A stretch of DNA of 9,466 nt, taken from Spirochaetes bacterium RIFOXYC1_FULL_54_7. Lineage in GTDB: Bacteria > Spirochaetota > Spirochaetia > Treponematales > UBA12059. Made by a program: the position numbers and the translations under genes. The notes beneath the pieces are model-generated. The model made no database searches. It had not been told where the DNA came from and worked only from the letters and a program-made list of their open reading frames with translations. Shown piece by piece: positions 5,929-9,466 of this stretch (position 1 is its first letter; every line of letters starts with the position of its first letter). The DNA lies in assembly GCA_001830645.1 (NCBI GenBank), contig MIBM01000330.1, positions 1 through 9,466 of the forward strand, read 5' to 3'.

Positions 5929-5944
5929 AGGGAGAACCATCTTG
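5929..5944 (+). promoter_or_regulatory. Ribosome site favouring a TTG start for dctQ
   Basis: AGGGAG (5929-5934) is 7 nt from the TTG at 5942 but 13 nt from the ATG at 5948. Spacing favours the rarer TTG codon, which may lower permease synthesis. The site begins three bases after the hairpin at 5901-5926. Confidence 0.5.
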
Positions 5945-6427
5945 AGTATGAAAAGACTGATCCATTGGACGCAACTGTTGGCTGAAAACCTTATCATGGT
6001 GTTGGTACTAGTACTGGTTACATTGACGATTGTGCAGGTTTTTTTCAGGTATGTCATCAGTAATCCCCTGTCATGGTCCGAAGAAGTGACACGTTATTGC
6101 CTGATTTGGATAGTCCTGCTTGGAACTGGACTAGGGTTGAATCATCAGGGGCATCTTGGGTTTGATTCTTTGGTCTGTTTGCTGCCCCGTCGATCAAGAA
6201 AAATAGCCATACTTTTCAAATATATATTGATTGCCGTGGCCGCATTTTTCCTGCTCATCGTTGGTACAATGTACGCACTGAAAGCCAGAGGTACAACATC
6301 ACCTGCAGTTGGCATGTCCAACGTATTCGTTTTTGCCGCATTGCCTATCAGTGCGGCCACTTGGCTGATTTTCATTGCTGGCCAGATGGCGGATGTGATT
6401 ATGGACCGTAATCAAGGGGAGAAGTAG
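5942..6427 (+). CDS. dctQ: TRAP transporter small permease subunit (DctQ family)
   Basis: This 161-residue inner-membrane protein has the four hydrophobic segments typical of DctQ, at about residues 14-36, 51-67, 88-110 and 126-148. The conserved NPLSWSEEVTRY (41-52) follows the first helix, with GLGLNHQGHLGFD (63-75) after the second. With DctM it forms the sodium- or proton-driven transporter fed by the DctP protein just upstream. The start is either TTG at 5942 (best ribosome spacing) or ATG at 5948; the difference is two residues. Its stop is 3 nt before the DctM ATG, so the two are translationally coupled. Length and motif order are normal and nothing looks broken. Confidence 0.9.
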   Translation: MSMKRLIHWTQLLAENLIMVLVLVLVTLTIVQVFFRYVISNPLSWSEEVTRYCLIWIVLLGTGLGLNHQGHLGFDSLVCLLPRRSRKIAILFKYILIAVAAFFLLIVGTMYALKARGTTSPAVGMSNVFVFAALPISAATWLIFIAGQMADVIMDRNQGEK

Positions 6428-6430
6428 GCC

Positions 6431-7705
6431 ATGCTCGTATTATTACTAATCCAGTTCCTCTTATTGATGGTAATTGGCCTGCCAATCGTCTTCGCCATGA
6501 TCCTCAGTTCGTTGAGCGTTTTGACCATCAGTAGTCCGTCTTTTCTTTTCGTGATACCACAAAGGCTACTGTTTTCACTTGATTCCTACTCCTTGCTGGC
6601 TGTCCCGCTTTTTTTGCTAGCGGGAGAAGTGATGAATATTGGAGGAATCACGCGCAGGATTATTGTTTTTGCAGATTCATTGGTTGGCCATATCAAGGGT
6701 GGTATGTGTCATGTGAATATTGTCATCAGCATGGTGTTCGCCGGGGTATCCGGATCTTCAACCGCTGATGCTGCTGCAGTCAGTTCGGTTATGGTTCCCG
6801 CCATGCTTGAGCAGGGTTATGACGAAGACATCGCTGTCTCAGTTACTGCTGCATCATCCACAATTGGACCCATTATACCTCCGAGCATTCCTTTGATTAT
6901 CTACAGTTCCATCACCGGTCTCTCAATTGGCAGGCTGTTTTTAGCCGGCATCATTCCGGGCATATTGTTTGGACTATCCATGATGGTTGTCAGCTATATT
7001 TATGCCATCAAGCGTGGATATCCAAGTGGCCGGCGGAGGACATTGAAAGAGATAAGTAAAAATCTTGTTTCTGTACTACCTGCGCTTGCAGCACCATTGG
7101 TTATACTCATCGGTATTGTTGGTGGCATCTTCACGGCCACGGAGGCTGGCGGGGTTGCGGTTCTATACTCACTGATAGTCGGACTGTTTTATGGCGAACT
7201 CAGCCTGGAAAAGCTCCGGCAGGTCCTCATCAAGACCGGGAAAAACACCGCGATTATCTTGATAATAATTGCCGCCTCATCCGTGCTTGGTTGGATATTG
7301 GCCGTCAACCAGTTTCCGGTTATGTTGACTGATTTCCTGACAGGTATATCAAGCAACGCCCATGTCATCGTATTCATCATCATTGCCATACTTCTCATTG
7401 TTGGCCTGTTTATTGAAGGTTTGGCTGCCATGACTATCCTTGTTCCCGTTCTAGCTCCCATCATTGTATTACTTGGCTATGACCCAATCCAGTTTGCCAT
7501 GGTGTTCTTGTTGTGTATGTCGATCGGTGCAATAACACCACCGGTTGGGCTACTATTGTTTGTAACGTGTGGTGTTACCAACATCCCACTCAAGAACGTC
7601 AAACATACCATCTGGGTTTTTGCCCTGGGCATGCTGGTAATTACGATCATGATAGCACTATTTCCACCTCTATCGACATTCGTTCCGACATTTTTTATGA
7701 AATGA
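6431..7705 (+). CDS. dctM: TRAP transporter large permease subunit (DctM family)
   Basis: At 424 residues this is the normal DctM length. It is strongly hydrophobic throughout, with about a dozen membrane segments, and is the ion-coupled channel of the TRAP system. Signature motifs are PLFLLAGEVMNIGGITRRI (59-77), MVFAGVSGSSTADAAAVSSVM (101-121) and STIGPIIPPSIPLIIYSS (133-150). The second half repeats the fold, including TATEAGGVAVLYSLIVGLFYG and MSIGAITPPVGLLLFVTCG. AGGGGAG (6415-6421), inside the end of dctQ, serves as its ribosome site. It is followed 16 nt later by the small unknown gene, and no terminator-like hairpin separates them, so uptake and downstream enzymes appear to be one unit. 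DctM also resembles citrate-type ion transporters, but the DctP and DctQ neighbours settle the assignment. Confidence 0.94.
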   Translation: MLVLLLIQFLLLMVIGLPIVFAMILSSLSVLTISSPSFLFVIPQRLLFSLDSYSLLAVPLFLLAGEVMNIGGITRRIIVFADSLVGHIKGGMCHVNIVISMVFAGVSGSSTADAAAVSSVMVPAMLEQGYDEDIAVSVTAASSTIGPIIPPSIPLIIYSSITGLSIGRLFLAGIIPGILFGLSMMVVSYIYAIKRGYPSGRRRTLKEISKNLVSVLPALAAPLVILIGIVGGIFTATEAGGVAVLYSLIVGLFYGELSLEKLRQVLIKTGKNTAIILIIIAASSVLGWILAVNQFPVMLTDFLTGISSNAHVIVFIIIAILLIVGLFIEGLAAMTILVPVLAPIIVLLGYDPIQFAMVFLLCMSIGAITPPVGLLLFVTCGVTNIPLKNVKHTIWVFALGMLVITIMIALFPPLSTFVPTFFMK

Positions 7706-7721
7706 TCGAGGAGACTGAGCA

Positions 7722-8132
7722 ATGACAAAGGTTGCCAATAAACCAGCTGATATTATTCTGGCTTTCCGCACACTCGGTTTTCCAGAAGGAACTCCTGCGC
7801 AGGTTTCTGAACCGGATCAGGATAGCTATATGGAATTTACCTGGTACCTGATTTCACATCATCGTGTCGGTATGGTCATGTACTCCATACCACCAGAGGA
7901 AAGCATTACCAAGCTACCTTGGGAGTCCTGGTACCTGGATGCGGGGAAGCCGGTCCATCACATCCATTATGCCACCAGGCAGCATTCCACCGATTTCGAA
8001 TGGATCCAGACGGAAACTACAGATGAGCGTCCGCTGGAGGTGATTGGCAGGCAGTGGTATTGGTTCGACGATCCGGACATGACACCGGTATTGTCACGCT
8101 GCAAGATACAGAGGATCAAAGCACATGGCTGA
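7722..8132 (+). CDS. Unrecognised aromatic-rich small cytoplasmic protein
   Basis: I do not recognise this 136-residue protein. It has no signal peptide or membrane segment, so it is probably cytoplasmic. It is unusually rich in Trp (six) and His (seven), with clusters [12 protein letters not shown] (39-50), [25 protein letters not shown] (65-89) and [10 protein letters not shown] (109-118). The alternating aromatic and charged strands suggest a small beta-rich fold; the HHIHY and HH groups could bind a metal, but this is speculation. GAGGAG (7708-7713) lies 8 nt before the ATG, which supports real translation, and the stop overlaps the next start by 8 nt (8125-8132). Placement between the TRAP permease and the acylating aldehyde dehydrogenase suggests an accessory enzyme, for example an isomerase, dehydratase or lactonase of the same pathway, or a chaperone or substrate sensor. 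Codon use looks like the neighbours, so it is not an obvious insertion. Confidence 0.75.
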   Translation: MTKVANKPADIILAFRTLGFPEGTPAQVSEPDQDSYMEFTWYLISHHRVGMVMYSIPPEESITKLPWESWYLDAGKPVHHIHYATRQHSTDFEWIQTETTDERPLEVIGRQWYWFDDPDMTPVLSRCKIQRIKAHG

Positions 8133-9045
8133 AAACAGAATTGGAGTGGCAATCATAGGCCCGGGCAATATCGGTACTGACCTGATGTACAAGATCCTGA
8201 AGCGCAGCAGGAACATGGAACTGCGACTGATGATAGGCAGGCGCGAAGGTTCCGATGGCTTGCGCATAGCCCGGGAGCTGGGTGTTGAAACCTCCACCAA
8301 AGGGGTGGAATCCGTACTGGACAGGGATGACATACTGATCGTCTTCGACGCCACCCTGGCCAGGGAGCACATGATCCATGCACCTCTGCTTGAAAAAGCC
8401 GGGAAGATTGCTGTGGACCTGACACCGGCTGCCGTGGGACCTTATGTGATGCCCGTTGTCAACCTGGATGAGCATATCGACAAGCCGAACCTCAACCTGA
8501 TCACCTGCGGAGGCCAGGCCACCATTCCTATCGTGCATGCGATCAGCCGGGTGGTGCCGACTTCGTATGCCGAAATTGTGGCTACCATCGCCAGCAAAAG
8601 CGCTGGCCAGGGCACCCGCCAGAGTATTGACGAGTTTACCCAGACTACGGCCAAGGGCGTAGTGCAAATCGGCGGGGCAAGAAAGGGCAAGGCCATCATC
8701 CTCCTGAATCCATCCGAGCCGCCAATGATCATGAACAATACCATCTATGCGCTGGTTGATGAAATCGACAAGGATATCGAGGATAAGATAACGGCATCGG
8801 TGTTGCAGATGGTCAAGGATGTCCAGGATTTTGTCCCTGGTTACCGGCTGAAGATACCTCCGTCCTACGACGGCAAAAAGGTCATTGTGATGGTGGAGGT
8901 CGAGGGCTCGGGCGACTTCCTGCCTGTCTACAGCGGCAATCTGGATATCGAAACCTGTGCTGCCCTGGCGGTGGGCGAGAAAATAGCTGCATACCGCATG
9001 GGGTTGCAATCGGGTCATCCTGCCATCCAGGAGGTGGTCTCATGA
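8125..9045 (+). CDS. Acylating acetaldehyde (aldehyde) dehydrogenase, DmpF/MhpF type
   Basis: This 306-residue enzyme oxidises an aldehyde with NAD and CoA to the acyl-CoA, normally acetaldehyde to acetyl-CoA, in complex with the aldolase encoded next. Landmarks are the Rossmann loop [17 protein letters not shown] (9-25), [18 protein letters not shown] (36-53), and the catalytic cysteine Cys128 in [30 protein letters not shown] (158-175) follows, with Gln where most relatives have Pro (SAGPGTR). [19 protein letters not shown] (257-275) closes the core. Length is typical (about 300-316). Its ATG overlaps the unknown gene's stop by 8 nt and its own stop overlaps the aldolase ATG by 4 nt, so all three are translationally coupled. 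This pair usually ends aromatic meta-cleavage, but none of those enzymes is in the window; the substrate is probably an aldehyde released by an aldolase of this operon. The sequence looks more GC-rich than the TRAP genes. Confidence 0.92.
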   Translation: MAENRIGVAIIGPGNIGTDLMYKILKRSRNMELRLMIGRREGSDGLRIARELGVETSTKGVESVLDRDDILIVFDATLAREHMIHAPLLEKAGKIAVDLTPAAVGPYVMPVVNLDEHIDKPNLNLITCGGQATIPIVHAISRVVPTSYAEIVATIASKSAGQGTRQSIDEFTQTTAKGVVQIGGARKGKAIILLNPSEPPMIMNNTIYALVDEIDKDIEDKITASVLQMVKDVQDFVPGYRLKIPPSYDGKKVIVMVEVEGSGDFLPVYSGNLDIETCAALAVGEKIAAYRMGLQSGHPAIQEVVS

Positions 9046-9466
9046 GCCGGGCGATAAAAATACTGGACGTGACCCTGCGCGATGGCATGCACGTGGTCAG
9101 TCACCAGCTGACACCACAGCAGATGGCTACCCTGGCTGCCGGCATAGACGGCATCGGTGCTGACAGCATCGAATTTGGTCATGGCAATGGGCTTGGTGGT
9201 TCCTCCGTGCAGTACGGCTTTGCAGCGGCAACAGACCTGGAATATATCAAGGCCGTCTCGGCCGTGGTAACAAAAACCAAACTTGCTATAATCATCATTC
9301 CCGGCATAGGAACAAGGCACGAACTTGCCATGGCGGTGGAGCATGGTGTAAGCATTGCCCGGTTGGCAACCCAGATAACCGAATGCGACATTGCCAGGCA
9401 ACATATCAAGATGGCCGCAGAACTGGGGCTGGAACCCCGGGCAGTGCTGCCTTGTGCATCGGTGAT
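9042..9466 (+). CDS. 4-hydroxy-2-oxovalerate aldolase-like (DmpG/MhpE family), 3' end cut
   Basis: The gene starts at ATG 9042, overlapping the previous stop as ATGA, with AGGAGG at 9029-9034, and runs open to the right edge (141 codons plus two bases; the family is about 340 residues). This class II, metal-dependent TIM-barrel aldolase splits 4-hydroxy-2-oxoacids into pyruvate and an aldehyde, which tunnels to the paired dehydrogenase. Visible motifs: [16 protein letters not shown] (7-22), whose Arg13, Asp14 and His17 match DmpG active-site residues, then [14 protein letters not shown] (43-56), YGF, LLPGIGT-like IIPGIGT (91-97), and TEC-D-QH (115-124). Two deviations are clear. HGDGL is HGNGL (48-52). 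The stretch normally GFLMMSHM is AVLPCASV at the window end. This suggests a divergent paralogue with another substrate, so the product name is family-level only. The C-terminal half, including the metal-binding histidine pair, is outside the window. Confidence 0.85.
   Translation, partial: MSRAIKILDVTLRDGMHVVSHQLTPQQMATLAAGIDGIGADSIEFGHGNGLGGSSVQYGFAAATDLEYIKAVSAVVTKTKLAIIIIPGIGTRHELAMAVEHGVSIARLATQITECDIARQHIKMAAELGLEPRAVLPCASV

Noticed and set aside
8116..9018. 300-codon antisense ORF opposite the acylating dehydrogenase
   Set aside because: It is a shadow of a strongly conserved gene in a GC-rich stretch; the His/Gln/Asp-rich translation has no recognisable domain or ribosome site.
1..9466. 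Mobile element, CRISPR array, tRNA/rRNA or defence system
   Set aside because: No transposase or integrase, no spaced direct repeats, no cloverleaf or rRNA-like stretch was seen on either strand; all intergenic space is accounted for by short operon gaps.

Overview
The window is one strand of a bacterial chromosome with every convincing gene on the + strand. It carries the 3' part of a uroporphyrinogen-decarboxylase-fold (URO-D) gene, then a regulated promoter, then a ten-gene colinear run that leaves the window at the right edge. Taxonomy is an inference only. The roughly balanced base composition, the strong GGAGG ribosome sites, the TRAP-binding-protein signal peptide ending in a VYA/TGQAE-type junction, and the gene mix (URO-D-like proteins, TRAP transporters, DapA-like aldolases) suggest an anaerobic spirochaete of the Sphaerochaeta/Treponema type. 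A fermentative Firmicute is not excluded.

Layout. 1-563: URO-D-like C-terminus, whose stop codon lies inside a weak terminator-like hairpin. 564-844: control region with a near-consensus sigma-70 promoter (TTGACA, 17 bp, TAGAAT) followed directly by a perfect 14-bp-arm palindrome with a GntR-type core. 845-4737: catabolic enzymes, namely a group III iron alcohol dehydrogenase, a DapA-superfamily aldolase, a small transaldolase/fructose-6-phosphate-aldolase-like protein and a PfkB sugar kinase. 4738-4882: a 145-bp gap with a 12-bp palindrome and small hairpins. 4883-7705: a complete TRAP transporter (DctP, DctQ, DctM), with a strong hairpin between the binding protein and the small permease. 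7722-8132: an unrecognised aromatic-rich 136-residue protein, overlapping by 8 nt an acylating acetaldehyde dehydrogenase (8125-9045). That gene overlaps by 4 nt (ATGA) a DmpG/MhpE-type 4-hydroxy-2-oxoacid aldolase, which is cut by the window end.

How the genes may work together (inference). The TRAP system would import an organic or sugar acid. The kinase and up to three aldolases of different folds (DapA, transaldolase-like, DmpG-like) would activate and split it, probably to pyruvate plus an aldehyde. The aldehyde could be oxidised to acyl-CoA by the acylating dehydrogenase, while the iron alcohol dehydrogenase reduces a second aldehyde to an alcohol and recycles NADH. The DmpF/DmpG pair usually ends aromatic meta-cleavage, but no ring-cleavage, hydratase or decarboxylase gene is visible. 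Several enzymes also lack residues normal for their families: Tyr for the His267-like position in the alcohol dehydrogenase, Ala and Phe for Asp6 and Tyr131 in the transaldolase-like protein, CQSSE for GTTGE in the DapA-like protein, Asn for Asp in HGDGL of the DmpG-like protein. The cluster therefore looks like an uncharacterised carboxylate or sugar-acid pathway rather than a known one. No mobile element, CRISPR array, tRNA or rRNA was seen.
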